Translations under genes and position numbers: made by a program
The notes under the pieces: model-generated
The model's database searches: none
Told to the model about the DNA's origin: nothing
Seen by the model: the letters and a program-made list of their open reading frames with translations, nothing else
Assembly (NCBI GenBank): GCA_963844845.1
Contig: CAWJPW010000011.1
Span: 434,001 to 498,000, forward strand
Reading direction: 5' to 3'
DNA: 64,000 bases
Source of the DNA: CAWJPW01 sp963844845
GTDB lineage: Bacteria > Acidobacteriota > Thermoanaerobaculia > Thermoanaerobaculales > Sulfomarinibacteraceae
Part shown: positions 38,929-47,601 of the stretch, one piece after another
Numbering within the stretch: the first letter of the stretch is position 1
How the letters are laid out: every line of letters begins with the position of its first letter

Positions 38929-40412
38929 CGTGCCTCCTCCTGGGGGAGCTCCTCCACCTGATGACGAAGCTCCTCGTCGCTGGGCCGCGGCTGGCGCCGG
39001 AGCCAGGCACCGAGGTAGCGCAGGTGCGTGCCGATCTGGGTCCGTCCCGGCGTCACGCTCCACACCCCTGCCGGCGCTTGGCGGTTCCCGATCACGTTGG
39101 CGTTCCAAACATCGTTTGGGAAGAACACCTGAAGCGACTGGATCGCGATCGCCGTCATGATCATCGCCATGACGACAGCACGGCCCGTGGCTCCCACACA
39201 GACGCGCTCGGCGGCGAGGGCGACGGCTGGCATCAGTAGGAGCGCCACCTCGCTGACGATGCGGTAGCCGTAGCTCCAGCCGCCCGGCCACTCCCCCCAC
39301 TGGGCCACCAGCACGAGGAGGGACAGCGCAGCCACCACACCGAGTACCGCCAACGGAGCAGTGCCCTCGCCGTCGGAGGCAGGGGAAGGCTCACGCTCCT
39401 CGCGCCGCCGCCGCTTGAGCTCGAGCGCCGCTCCCGGGAGCGCCAGCAGGAGGAACGGCGAGTACACCAGGAGCCCCCGACTCGGGGCCACCAGGAGTCC
39501 GGCCAGACCGATGAGCGGCGACCCGGAGAAGGTCTCGAAGCCGCGGTGTGCGACGTGAGGTAGGAGCCACGGCAGTCCGGTCACCACCCAGTTGTAACCG
39601 ACCATCACGAGTGCCGCTGGCAGCGCACCCACGACGACCAGCAGTGCGGCGCGGCGGCTGACCAACAGCACGAAAAGGAGCAGCACGAGCACGGGGAGGA
39701 GGTCGGAAGTGCGACACAGCACGGCCCACCCCATCGCTGCTCCGAGGGCGAGACTGGGGAGGTTCCCGCGTGGGCCTCGCGCCAGGAGAAGCAGGCAGAG
39801 CGCCAGGCCCGCCTGGCTCGGACCGTGCTGCCACAGGTCCTGCGCCGCGCTCGAGAAAGCCGTGGTGCCGAAGGCATAGGCGATCGTGGTCAGAAGCGCG
39901 GCACGGGGGGCATAGAGGTCGAGAGCCGCCAGCAGCAGAACCGCCGAGAGAGCCGTCCAACAGGCGGCGGCGAGCTTCGCGAGCGCGTCGAGGAGGGTCA
40001 GGCTCATCGGCATGCGCACCAACACCGGAATTGCGAAGAAGGGCGCCGCGGCGAATGTCGTCCCCGGGGGGTACATGGAGTACACGTGACCAGCGGGGCT
40101 CGTGACAGTGAACGGGAGCAGGGGGTCGATGAGGGGCCGGAACTCGTCCAGGGTGAGGTCGCCGTGACGAACCAGGCTCACCGCTGCAAAGGCGGCCGGC
40201 TGGGCATCCGCCGATGGGATCCGCATGCCGTTGGCGAGGTACACCACGAGAACGCCCACCCCGACAGCCACCAGCCGCGCGCGGCGCCGCCACCGCACCA
40301 GCGCTGCCCGGTCAGGCTGTGACGCGATCCAGCTGGTCGCCGCCCATGTCGCGGCGACCAGGATCACTCCAACCACCTCGGCGAGGGTCAGCGCCGCGGG
40401 AAGCGGAATCAC
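38925..40412 (-). CDS. Multi-pass membrane protein, GT-C glycosyltransferase-like
   Basis: 495 residues with about eleven membrane helices. A periplasmic first loop carrying acidic residues (SADAQPAAF, HGDLTLDEF) and YSMYPPGTTFAAAPFFA near residue 112 recall the ArnT/PMT-like GT-C organisation, in which lipid-linked sugars are transferred outside the membrane. I cannot identify a defined subfamily. It overlaps the propeller gene by 4 bases, and this pair is the whole operon. Divergent from queG. Confidence 0.65.
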   Translation of the reverse strand: MIPLPAALTLAEVVGVILVAATWAATSWIASQPDRAALVRWRRRARLVAVGVGVLVVYLANGMRIPSADAQPAAFAAVSLVRHGDLTLDEFRPLIDPLLPFTVTSPAGHVYSMYPPGTTFAAAPFFAIPVLVRMPMSLTLLDALAKLAAACWTALSAVLLLAALDLYAPRAALLTTIAYAFGTTAFSSAAQDLWQHGPSQAGLALCLLLLARGPRGNLPSLALGAAMGWAVLCRTSDLLPVLVLLLFVLLVSRRAALLVVVGALPAALVMVGYNWVVTGLPWLLPHVAHRGFETFSGSPLIGLAGLLVAPSRGLLVYSPFLLLALPGAALELKRRRREEREPSPASDGEGTAPLAVLGVVAALSLLVLVAQWGEWPGGWSYGYRIVSEVALLLMPAVALAAERVCVGATGRAVVMAMIMTAIAIQSLQVFFPNDVWNANVIGNRQAPAGVWSVTPGRTQIGTHLRYLGAWLRRQPRPSDEELRHQVEELPQEEAR

Positions 40413-40517
40413 TCCTGTCCTCGCGAGATCTCACCGCTCAGGTCATGGGTTGCCACCGCAAGACCGTAGCACCCGGGCTCCCCCCCGACAAGACGATGAG
40501 CCTGCCATACTGCCTGA

Positions 40518-41495
40518 ATGAGTGGCGACGTCACCGCAGCCATGAAGAAGCGCGCTTTGGCCGAGGGTTCCGACCTGGTGGGCGTGGCCGACGCGGCTCC
40601 CCTCCCCGGCTTTGCCCGCTTGCGCCGCTGGCTCGATGCCGGGATGCACGGCGAGATGGCGTACATGGCCCGGAGCGCGACGCTGCGTGGCGACCCCCGC
40701 CTCCTCCTCCCAGGATGTCGCTCGGTCGTTGTCGTCGCCATGAGCTACCACTCGTCGCTTCCCCTCTCCACCGCTGATCGCCAGCCGGGGACTGCCTGGG
40801 TGTCACGCTATGCCTGGGGACGCGACTACCACAAGCTGCTCAAGAAGCGGCTCCTGCGCCTGGGACGGTGGCTCGCCGCCGAGATCCCGGGAGCTGCCTG
40901 GCGCGCCTGCGTGGACACGGCGCCGGTGCTCGAGCGAGAGTGGGCCGCTCGCGCCGGGCTCGGCTGGCTCGGCAAGAACACCTGCCTGCTCAACCGTCGC
41001 CTGGGCTCCGAGCTCTTCCTGGGGGTCCTCCTCACCGACGTGGAACTTCTCCCCGACCCACCCGTGCCCGAGCACTGCGGACGTTGTACCGCCTGCATGG
41101 ACGCCTGTCCCACCGGAGCCTTCCCCGAGCCGGGAGTGCTCGATGCCAACCGCTGCGTCGCCTATCTCACGGTGGAGCACCGCGGCGTGATCCCGGACGA
41201 GCTCGCACCGGCGATGGGCACCATGGTTGCGGGCTGCGACATCTGCCAGGAGGTCTGCCCGTGGACGCGGCGGGCCCCAACCGATGTTCATCCGGAGCTT
41301 GCCCCGGCACCGCACCGTCACGCTCCGCTCCTCGCGGACCTCGAGGCTCTCGACGAGGACGGCTACCGCCGCTGGCGTGAAGGCAGCCCGTTGAACCGGA
41401 TCAGCTACGAGCAGTTCCGCCGGAACGTAACGATGGCGAGGAGGAATGCCGGAGAGGGTGACGAAGTGATGAAGTCCCTCCCACCCTACCTGTGA
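40518..41495 (+). CDS. queG: Epoxyqueuosine reductase
   Basis: 325 residues. It performs the last step of queuosine synthesis, reducing epoxyqueuosine in tRNA, using cobalamin and two 4Fe-4S clusters. Seen: the QueG N-terminal domain (GSDLVGVADAAPLPGFARL), RYAWGRDYHKLL near residue 95, DTAPVLEREWAARAGLGWLGKN near residue 133, and two cluster motifs CGRCTACMDACPTGA near residue 190 and CDICQEVCPW near residue 240. CATACT ends 6 bases before ATG 40518 and no ribosome site is visible, suggesting a leaderless mRNA. Its B12 need matches the B12-dependent nrdJ in this window. Confidence 0.96.
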   Translation: MSGDVTAAMKKRALAEGSDLVGVADAAPLPGFARLRRWLDAGMHGEMAYMARSATLRGDPRLLLPGCRSVVVVAMSYHSSLPLSTADRQPGTAWVSRYAWGRDYHKLLKKRLLRLGRWLAAEIPGAAWRACVDTAPVLEREWAARAGLGWLGKNTCLLNRRLGSELFLGVLLTDVELLPDPPVPEHCGRCTACMDACPTGAFPEPGVLDANRCVAYLTVEHRGVIPDELAPAMGTMVAGCDICQEVCPWTRRAPTDVHPELAPAPHRHAPLLADLEALDEDGYRRWREGSPLNRISYEQFRRNVTMARRNAGEGDEVMKSLPPYL

Positions 41496-41689
41496 CGCTG
41501 GATGTGCTGTGTCGTCCGCCGTTGGCTTCGTTGAGGTAGGCCCGTCGTACTGTCCGTCCCCTGCCTCTTCAGGGGGATGATGTGATGCTGCGCGAGCCTG
41601 AACCCTCGGAGTGAGAAGCGCGCCTCAACGCACCTCATCACCTCGTTACCTCATCACCTGCCCCCAACGAGCTCACGACGCTGGACGAG

Positions 41690-43048
41690 CTACAGCGTTC
41701 TCTCCAGCGCGCGGTGGAGCGCGCCGACGCCATCCAGCAGGTCCTGCTCGGTGACATCCAGGAATGGGCGGAACCGAATCGAGCGCTCGCCGCACGGCAG
41801 CGCCAGCACGCCCTCTTCGCGGCCCGCCGCCAGGACCTTGCCACGGCTGGCGCCGTCGGGCAGGTCGAAGGCGCACATGAGACCGCGTCCTCGCCCGTTG
41901 GTGACCCTGCCGGGGAAGGCCGCGGCCAGCTCGGCGATCATCGCCTGGAGGCGGGCTCCCTGCCGGCGCACGTTGGCGAGCAGGTCCTCGCCCGCGATGA
42001 TCTCGAGGTAGCGGGCTGAGCGCACCATGTCAGTGAGGTTCCCGCCCCAGGTGGAGTTGATCCGGGAGGAGACCTCGAAAACATTGTCCTTGACCTCTTC
42101 GATCCGCGCCGAAGCGGCGAACCCGCACTGCTGCACCTTCTTGCCGAACGCGAAGAGGTCGGGCTCGACGCCGAGACCTTGCCACGCCCACCACTCACCC
42201 GTGAGCCCGAGACCGGTCTGAACCTCGTCGAAGATGAGGAGGAAGCCGTGCTCGTCGGCACACCGGCGGAGGGCGCGTAGGAACTCCGGCCGGAAGTGGT
42301 TGTCCCCGCCCTCACCCTGGATCGGCTCGATGATCAGGCACGCGATGTCGTCACCGTGGCGCCGCACCGCGTCCTCGATCTGCTCGAGTGCCCGCGCCTC
42401 GGCGGCTTCGACCTCGGTCAGGTGCTCCTCGAGCGGGAACACGATCTTCGGATTGTCGACACGCGGCCAGGGGAACTTGGGGAAGTACAGGGTTTTGCGC
42501 GGGTCGGCGGTATTGGTGATCGACATCGTATAACCGGTGCGCCCATGGAACGCCTGGCGGAAATGGATCACCTGGGAGCCGAGCTCGCCTCGGCCGGCGA
42601 CAAGGTTGCGCCGCACCTTCCAGTCGAAGGCGGCCTTGAGGGTGTTCTCCACAGCCAACGCGCCGCCCTCGATGAAGAACAGGTGACGGTTGTGGCTCTC
42701 GGGGACCGCAAGGCGCGCGAAGGTCTCCACGAACTCCGCGAACGCGGGTGTGTAGACGTCGGAGTTGGCCGGCTTCACCGAAGCCGCGAAGGCCAGACGC
42801 TCGAGGAACTCCGGCTCCACCATGCGCGGGTGGTTGTAGCCGATGGGGGTGGAGGCGAAGTTGGTGTAGAAATCCACCAGCTCGCGACCGGTACGGCCGT
42901 CGACCAGCCTCGATCCCTGCGACGCCCGGTAGTCGGGCACCACGTGAAAACCGTCCACCAGCATGTGCCGGCGCAGGACGTCGTGAACCTCCTGGGGTTC
43001 GATCAGACCGTGCGAAGCCACAGCGATGCCCGTTGTGTGCGCCACCAT
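41690..43048 (-). CDS. lat: L-lysine 6-aminotransferase
   Basis: 452 residues, class III PLP aminotransferase. The start (HDVLRRHMLVDGFHVVPDYRASQGSRLVDG, in pieces HDVLRRHMLVDGFH), NFASTPIGYNHP, FFIEGGALAVENTLKAAFDW and HFRQAFHGRTGYTMS are typical of Lat, which moves the epsilon amino group of lysine to 2-oxoglutarate, giving piperideine-6-carboxylate. PLP residues: DEVQTGLG near 260 and Lys in FAFGKKVQ near 285. In this chromosome it likely serves lysine breakdown; no partner genes are next to it. It lies 36 bases after infC on the same strand. Confidence 0.93.
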   Translation of the reverse strand: MVAHTTGIAVASHGLIEPQEVHDVLRRHMLVDGFHVVPDYRASQGSRLVDGRTGRELVDFYTNFASTPIGYNHPRMVEPEFLERLAFAASVKPANSDVYTPAFAEFVETFARLAVPESHNRHLFFIEGGALAVENTLKAAFDWKVRRNLVAGRGELGSQVIHFRQAFHGRTGYTMSITNTADPRKTLYFPKFPWPRVDNPKIVFPLEEHLTEVEAAEARALEQIEDAVRRHGDDIACLIIEPIQGEGGDNHFRPEFLRALRRCADEHGFLLIFDEVQTGLGLTGEWWAWQGLGVEPDLFAFGKKVQQCGFAASARIEEVKDNVFEVSSRINSTWGGNLTDMVRSARYLEIIAGEDLLANVRRQGARLQAMIAELAAAFPGRVTNGRGRGLMCAFDLPDGASRGKVLAAGREEGVLALPCGERSIRFRPFLDVTEQDLLDGVGALHRALERTL

Positions 43049-43083
43049 CGTTCCTCCCTGTGAGCGCCGGTAGAGGGGCCGAG

Positions 43084-43635
43084 TCAGGCCTTGCGCCGGG
43101 GGCTCATGACCATGGTCAGGTCGCGGCTCTCCAGCTCGGGCGGCGGCTCGCGCTCCACCTTGGCGACGTCGGCGAGCGCCTCGCGCACCCGACGTAGGAT
43201 TTCGTAGCCGTTCTCCGGACGCCGCATCTCGCGCATCCGGAACATGATGGTCACCTTCACCTGCTTGCCTTGCTCGAGGAAGCGCTGCGCCATCCGCACC
43301 TTGGTCTGGAAGTCGTGCTCGTTGATGGCAGGGCGGAACTTGACCTCCTTGAGCTCGACCTGGTGCTGCAGCTTACGCGCCTCTCGCGCCTTCTTCTCCT
43401 CGTCGTAGCGGTGCCGGCCGTAGTCCATGATCTTGCACACGATGGGACGGACGTTGGCGGCGACCTCGACCAGATCGAGGCCCTTGGCGCGGGCGATGCG
43501 GAGTGCCTCGTCAACGGCGACGACACCCAGCTGAGTACCATCTTCGCCGATGAGGCGGACCGGCGACAGCCGGATCCGCTCGTTGATACGTGCCTCGGGT
43601 TTGTCGGGCGGCTCGCGGAACAGATTCTTTCTTAT
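43084..43635 (-). CDS. infC: Translation initiation factor IF-3, apparently with an AUA start codon
   Basis: 183 residues. N-terminal domain (ARINERIRLSPVRLIGEDG, VDEALRIARAKGLDLVEVA) and C-terminal domain (EVKFRPAINEHDFQTKVRMAQRFLEQGKQVKVTIMFRMREM, in pieces) are complete. No ATG or GTG exists in frame before the conserved core; a far TTG at 43707 lies inside a promoter-like sequence. ATA at 43635-43633 has a perfect GGAGG with 5-base spacing, so I place the start there. IF-3 genes commonly use rare start codons (AUU, AUC, AUA) so that IF-3 can repress its own synthesis. rpmI and rplT, the usual partners, are missing downstream. Confidence 0.93.
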   Translation of the reverse strand: MRKNLFREPPDKPEARINERIRLSPVRLIGEDGTQLGVVAVDEALRIARAKGLDLVEVAANVRPIVCKIMDYGRHRYDEEKKAREARKLQHQVELKEVKFRPAINEHDFQTKVRMAQRFLEQGKQVKVTIMFRMREMRRPENGYEILRRVREALADVAKVEREPPPELESRDLTMVMSPRRKA

Positions 43636-43697
43636 GGCTTCCTCCGTGACCCGGCTTCTCCACGCCGGGTAGACCCTCAGGGTCGCAGGATAAGCGG

Positions 43698-43724
43698 AGT
43701 ATAGCAAAGGGCGGCGAGACGCAA
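43698..43724 (-). promoter_or_regulatory. Predicted infC promoter
   Basis: On the minus strand TTGCGT (43724-43719), 15-base spacer, TATACT (43703-43698). The spacer is 1-2 bases short. It would give a leader of roughly 55 bases before the AUA start. Confidence 0.5.
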
Positions 43725-43745
43725 GGGAATCCGCCCGCCCGAGCT

Positions 43746-45443
43746 TCAGCTCCCCGGGCCAGCCGCCTCCTCAACCCTGGCCGTAGTCGCGGGCGCAGCA
43801 TGCGCCACCGGCCGGCCCACCAGGTAGAACCACGCCGCGATCACCACCGCCCCGGCGGGCATCGATGCCCACGAGGGCAGGTCGGTGAGGATATCGGGTA
43901 GGTAGCCGATGACAAAGGTAACTGCTGCCCCCAGCAGCGCGTAGGGGAGTTGGGTGCGGACGTGGTCGACGTGGTCGCAGCCCGAGGCCATGGACGACAT
44001 GATGGTCGTGTCGGAGATCGGTGAACAGTGATCGCCGAAAACCGCCCCGCCGAGGATCGCCGCCACCGTGCCAGCGAGGAGGAAATGCTGGTGGTTTGGG
44101 GTCGCAGCCACGGCCAGCACCAGCGGCACGGCGAGGGGCGTGATGATGGCCATGGTGCCCCATGAGGTCCCGGTGGCGAAGCTCACCGCCGCGGCGACCG
44201 TGAAGACGACGGCTGGGATCAGCCCGGGCTGCAGGTGGGGCCCGACGGCGCCCACCAGAAAACGGGCGGTGGCGAGGTCCGTGCAGACCTGACCCAGCGA
44301 CCAGGCCAGCACCAGCACCACCACCGCCATCAGCATGCTCTTGAAGCCCAGCACCGCCGCCTCGAGGCTCTGGCGGAGCGACAGCAGCCCCTGCCCTACT
44401 GCGAGCAGGATGGCGAGGACAAGGCCCAGCAGGCTCGCCCAGAGCAGCGCCGTGAAGGGATCGGAGGCACCGATCACCTGACGGACGTCGGGGCTCGCGA
44501 CACCCTTGGCGGCCAGGCTCGCGACACCCGTGGACCACAGCCCGGCGAGCGTCACCGCGACCACGGTGAGCACCGGCAACGCCGCGTTGAGCCAACGCCT
44601 TGGTGTCTGTGGATCCGGCGCCAGCCCCGAGCTGTCGTAGTCCGCGAGCGGCTGCGCGGATGCCGAGAGCAGCTCGCCACCGCGGGCACGCAGCTCGGCC
44701 TTGCGCATGGAGCTCCAGTCGCGCGCGGTGAGCGCCGAGGTGAGCGTGATCATGAGGGTGAACACCGGATAGTACGCGAAGGGCAACGATGACAGGAAGA
44801 TCGAGAACGGGTTGAGGCCGGAGCCGGCGTCGCGCAGGGCGTCGCCGAGAATCGACACCTGGTAGCCCACCCAGGTTGACACCAGCGCCACGGTGGCCAC
44901 CGGAGCCGCAGTGGAGTCCACCAGGTACGCGAGCTTCTCGCGGCTGACCTGGTGGGCGTCGGTGATGGGCCTCATCGAGTTACCGACGATGAGGGTGTTG
45001 GAGTAGTCGTCGAAGAAGATCGCCACACCCATGAGCCAGGTCACAACCTGGGCCCGGCGGGGGGTGGTGGCCAGGGGCTCGAGCAGCTCGACCACGCCGA
45101 AGGTGCCGCCGCAGCGGCTCATCACGCCCACCATACCGCCGAGCAGCATTGAGAAGAGGATGATGCTGATGTGGTCGGAGTCCACCAGGGCGCCGCGCAT
45201 GGACGTGTCGATCACCCGCAGGAAGCCCGCCCCCACGTTGCCGCCGGCGAGAATCGACGTGCCCAACCAGACGCCGAGGAAGAGCGAGAGGATCACGTCC
45301 TTGAAGATCAGAGCCAGGGAGATGGCAAGTAACGGCGGTACCAGGCTCCACACACTGGCCTTGGCGGCCTCAGCTCCCGGCAGCAGCAGCTGAGCCGCCA
45401 CCAGAACGCCCACCACTGCCACGAGGGGCACCACCCGCCGCAT
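43746..45443 (-). CDS. NhaC-family Na+/H+ antiporter
   Basis: 565 residues with about twelve membrane helices. Segments GVWLGTSILAGGNVGAGF, SMLLGGMVGVMSRCGG, the hallmark FFDDYSNTLIVGNSMRPI near residue 150, DSTAAPVATVALVSTWVGYQ near residue 180, and GDHCSPISDTTIMSSMASGCDH near residue 490 identify the NhaC ion-transporter superfamily. It exchanges Na+ (or carries a small organic anion with it) at the inner membrane. ATG 45443 is chosen since the first helix follows it. The intergenic space to the cytochrome gene carries an FNR-type palindrome that could act on either gene. Confidence 0.92.
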   Translation of the reverse strand: MRRVVPLVAVVGVLVAAQLLLPGAEAAKASVWSLVPPLLAISLALIFKDVILSLFLGVWLGTSILAGGNVGAGFLRVIDTSMRGALVDSDHISIILFSMLLGGMVGVMSRCGGTFGVVELLEPLATTPRRAQVVTWLMGVAIFFDDYSNTLIVGNSMRPITDAHQVSREKLAYLVDSTAAPVATVALVSTWVGYQVSILGDALRDAGSGLNPFSIFLSSLPFAYYPVFTLMITLTSALTARDWSSMRKAELRARGGELLSASAQPLADYDSSGLAPDPQTPRRWLNAALPVLTVVAVTLAGLWSTGVASLAAKGVASPDVRQVIGASDPFTALLWASLLGLVLAILLAVGQGLLSLRQSLEAAVLGFKSMLMAVVVLVLAWSLGQVCTDLATARFLVGAVGPHLQPGLIPAVVFTVAAAVSFATGTSWGTMAIITPLAVPLVLAVAATPNHQHFLLAGTVAAILGGAVFGDHCSPISDTTIMSSMASGCDHVDHVRTQLPYALLGAAVTFVIGYLPDILTDLPSWASMPAGAVVIAAWFYLVGRPVAHAAPATTARVEEAAGPGS

Positions 45444-45517
45444 GGCGGGAAGACTAGCACGGCCTCCCGCCCACCCACCCTTCCTGCCGTGGATCACGAG
45501 GAACCGCAGCACGCCCC

Positions 45518-45531
45518 TTGACCTTCGTCAA
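45518..45531. promoter_or_regulatory. FNR/DNR/HcpR-type palindromic operator
   Basis: TTGACCTTCGTCAA, i.e. TTGAC-N4-GTCAA, extended to the 18-bp palindrome CCTTGACCTTCGTCAAGG at 45516-45533. TTGA-N6-TCAA is the core shared by CRP/FNR-family sites answering to oxygen loss or nitric oxide. It is 107 bases before the octaheme cytochrome start and 75 bases from the NhaC start. Confidence 0.7.
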
Positions 45532-45638
45532 GGTCGGCAGCCACCGTACAGCCCATCATGACCCTCGAGACGGCATTCTTCGGAATTCAGTGGCTTTCTG
45601 AAGCATTATCTCATCTAATAGGAGGAAGGAGAGAGAAA

Positions 45639-46967
45639 ATGAAAAGAGCAATCATTCTCGCAATCGGCAGCCTCGTTCTGCTCGTCGTAGGTTCAGCTGC
45701 GGCCGAGGATCCCTCCGTCGCCAGCAGCTGCATGACCTGCCACAAGCAGACGACCCCCGGCCTCTACGCGCAGTGGGCCGGATCGCGTCACGCGGCCAAC
45801 GACGTCGACTGCCTGACGTGCCACGCGGCCGATGACGGCGATACCGACGGTTTCGAGCACTACGGCGCCCACATCGCCACCCTGGTGACCCCCAAGGACT
45901 GCGGTCAATGCCACGAGAAGGAGGCCGAGGAGGTGGGGCACTCCTACCACGCCACCGCTGGGCAGATCCTCGACTCCGCCGACGCCTACCTCGCCCAGGT
46001 GCTGGGCGGCGAGCCGGTGGCGATTCAGGGCTGCGAGAGCTGCCATGGCGCCAAGGTTCGGATCGACCCTGACTCACCCAACCGGCTGTCGCCACTGAGC
46101 TGGCCCAACTCCGGCATCGGGCGGATCAACCCCGACGGCTCGCTGGGCTCGTGTACGGCCTGCCACACCCGGCACGCGTTCTCCAAGGCGCAGGCGCGCC
46201 AACCCGAGTCCTGCTCCAAGTGCCACCTCGGGCCCGACCACCCGCAGCGGGAGATCTACGAGGAGTCGAAGCACGGCAACACCTACGCCACCAACAAGGA
46301 CCTCATGAACCTCGACTCCGACAACTGGGTCGTCGGCGTCGACTACTCGGCCGCCCCCACCTGCGCCACCTGCCACATGACGGCCACCCGCACCCAGAAG
46401 AGCACCCACGACGTCGGCCAACGGCTGGCGTGGACCCTGCGGCCGCCCATCTCCAAGCACAAGGATGACTGGCAAACGAAACGCGCCCACATGAAGGACG
46501 TGTGCTCGGCCTGCCACAGCAAGGTCTTTGCCGAAGGCCACTTCGAGCAGTTCGACGCAACCGTGCGGCTGTACGACGAGAAGTTCGCCAAGCCCGCCAC
46601 CGAGATCATGGACATGATCCGCAAGAAGGGGCTACTGAAGCACAAGGCCGCATTCTCCAACGAGATCGAGTGGACCTACTGGGAGCTCTGGCACCACGAG
46701 GGCCGCCGCGCCCGCCACGGCGCCGCCATGATGGGGCCGGACTACACCTGGTGGCACGGCTTCTACGAGGTGGCGAAGCACTTCTACTTCGAGCTGATCC
46801 CCCAGGCCCGCGCCTACAATGACCCCGAGGTGAACGCTTACATCGACAACCTCCTCGCCAACGACCCCATGCACGACTGGATGGACAAGGACACCGCGAG
46901 CCTCAAGGCCGCCATCAAGTCCGGCAAGCTACAGGAGATCTACGCCGGGTTCTTTACCGAGAAGTAG
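45639..46967 (+). CDS. Octaheme c-type cytochrome, hydroxylamine-oxidoreductase-like
   Basis: 442 residues. A signal peptide (residues 1-22) is followed by eight CxxCH sites (CMTCH, CLTCH, CGQCH, CESCH, CTACH, CSKCH, CATCH, CSACH) between residues 31 and about 300, then a helical C-terminal third with GPDYTWWHGFYEVAKHFY near 370. Heme number, order and helical tail match the HAO/octaheme nitrite-reductase-like family acting on hydroxylamine, nitrite or NO in the periplasm. DYTWWHGFYE corresponds roughly to the region that holds the crosslinking Tyr of true HAO, but alignment is needed. GGAGGAAGGAGAG precedes ATG 45639. An FNR-type operator lies upstream and a 10-bp hairpin follows. Confidence 0.9.
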   Translation: MKRAIILAIGSLVLLVVGSAAAEDPSVASSCMTCHKQTTPGLYAQWAGSRHAANDVDCLTCHAADDGDTDGFEHYGAHIATLVTPKDCGQCHEKEAEEVGHSYHATAGQILDSADAYLAQVLGGEPVAIQGCESCHGAKVRIDPDSPNRLSPLSWPNSGIGRINPDGSLGSCTACHTRHAFSKAQARQPESCSKCHLGPDHPQREIYEESKHGNTYATNKDLMNLDSDNWVVGVDYSAAPTCATCHMTATRTQKSTHDVGQRLAWTLRPPISKHKDDWQTKRAHMKDVCSACHSKVFAEGHFEQFDATVRLYDEKFAKPATEIMDMIRKKGLLKHKAAFSNEIEWTYWELWHHEGRRARHGAAMMGPDYTWWHGFYEVAKHFYFELIPQARAYNDPEVNAYIDNLLANDPMHDWMDKDTASLKAAIKSGKLQEIYAGFFTEK

Positions 46968-46985
46968 CGGGCGCGGCGCCATCGT

Positions 46986-47032
46986 CGGGCGGCTCGGCGG
47001 AGCTCGTGCTAACCTCCGGCCGGAGCCGCCCG
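46986..47032 (+). terminator. Hairpin after the octaheme cytochrome gene
   Basis: CGGGCGGCTC (46986-46995) pairs with GAGCCGCCCG (47023-47032). There is no T run; it suggests the cytochrome and the encapsulin genes are separate transcription units. Confidence 0.45.
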
Positions 47033-47078
47033 GCGCGCCCGAGCGGACAGCGATGTCGACTCAATGACAGCTGACGCC

Positions 47079-47191
47079 CCGAGATCAGCTCATCTCGGCA
47101 GCTTCTCGCGTTGACTCGACCCAGACTCTCCGGAATGTCGGACCCGATCAGCCGTGTTGACCGGGGCGAGCAGCGAGCTTTGCCTGCTCGC
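47079..47191. promoter_or_regulatory. Two inverted repeats in the leader of the encapsulin operon
   Basis: CCGAGAT-N6-ATCTCGG at 47079-47098 and GCGAGCAG-N10-CTGCTCGC at 47166-47191, both with perfect arms. The first looks like a protein operator, the second lies 43 bases before the ferritin start and may be a leader hairpin. No clear sigma-70 promoter was found between them. Confidence 0.4.
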
Positions 47192-47233
47192 GAGCCACCG
47201 AGACACGGCGGCCGATCCAATGGAGGAGGACTC

Positions 47234-47599
47234 ATGACCGAGTATCACGAAAGCTGGGAGGCCCTGCCGCAGACGGTGAGGGACCAGCACCGGGCCCTCA
47301 AGAGCCTGCAGGAGGAGATCGAGGCGGTCGACTGGTACAACCAGCGCGTGGCCGCCTCCGACGACGCAGAGCTCACCGCAATTCTCGCCCACAACCGCGA
47401 CGAGGAGATCGAGCACGCGCTGATGCTCCTGGAGTGGCTGCGCCGCAGCATGCCGGGCTGGGATGAGCGGATGGCCACCTACCTGTTCTCCGCCGCCCCC
47501 ATCACCGAGATCGAGGAGCAGGCCACCGGCCAGGCGGCCACCGCCGAGCCTCGGCGTCCCGCCGGCCTGGGCATCGGCAGCCTCAAGGAAGGGGAGTGA
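47234..47599 (+). CDS. Encapsulated ferritin (EncFtn), encapsulin cargo
   Basis: 121 residues. A two-helix ferritin-like protein that dimerises to form the ferroxidase centre and oxidises Fe(II) inside an encapsulin shell. Matched to the characterised Rhodospirillum rubrum protein with a 4-residue shift, the ferroxidase ligands are present: Glu28, Tyr35, Glu58 and His61 (DEEIEH). The C-terminus GLGIGSLKEGE carries the encapsulin targeting peptide (LGIGSLK). GGAGGAGG lies before ATG 47234. Its stop is 2 bases before the encapsulin ATG. Chromosomal encapsulin-EncFtn pairs store iron and reduce oxidative damage. Confidence 0.96.
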   Translation: MTEYHESWEALPQTVRDQHRALKSLQEEIEAVDWYNQRVAASDDAELTAILAHNRDEEIEHALMLLEWLRRSMPGWDERMATYLFSAAPITEIEEQATGQAATAEPRRPAGLGIGSLKEGE

Positions 47600-47601
47600 C
47601 C

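Noticed and set aside
45639..46967. Octaheme cytochrome as encapsulin cargo
   Set aside because: It has a signal peptide for export and lacks a terminal targeting peptide; the tag is on the ferritin instead.
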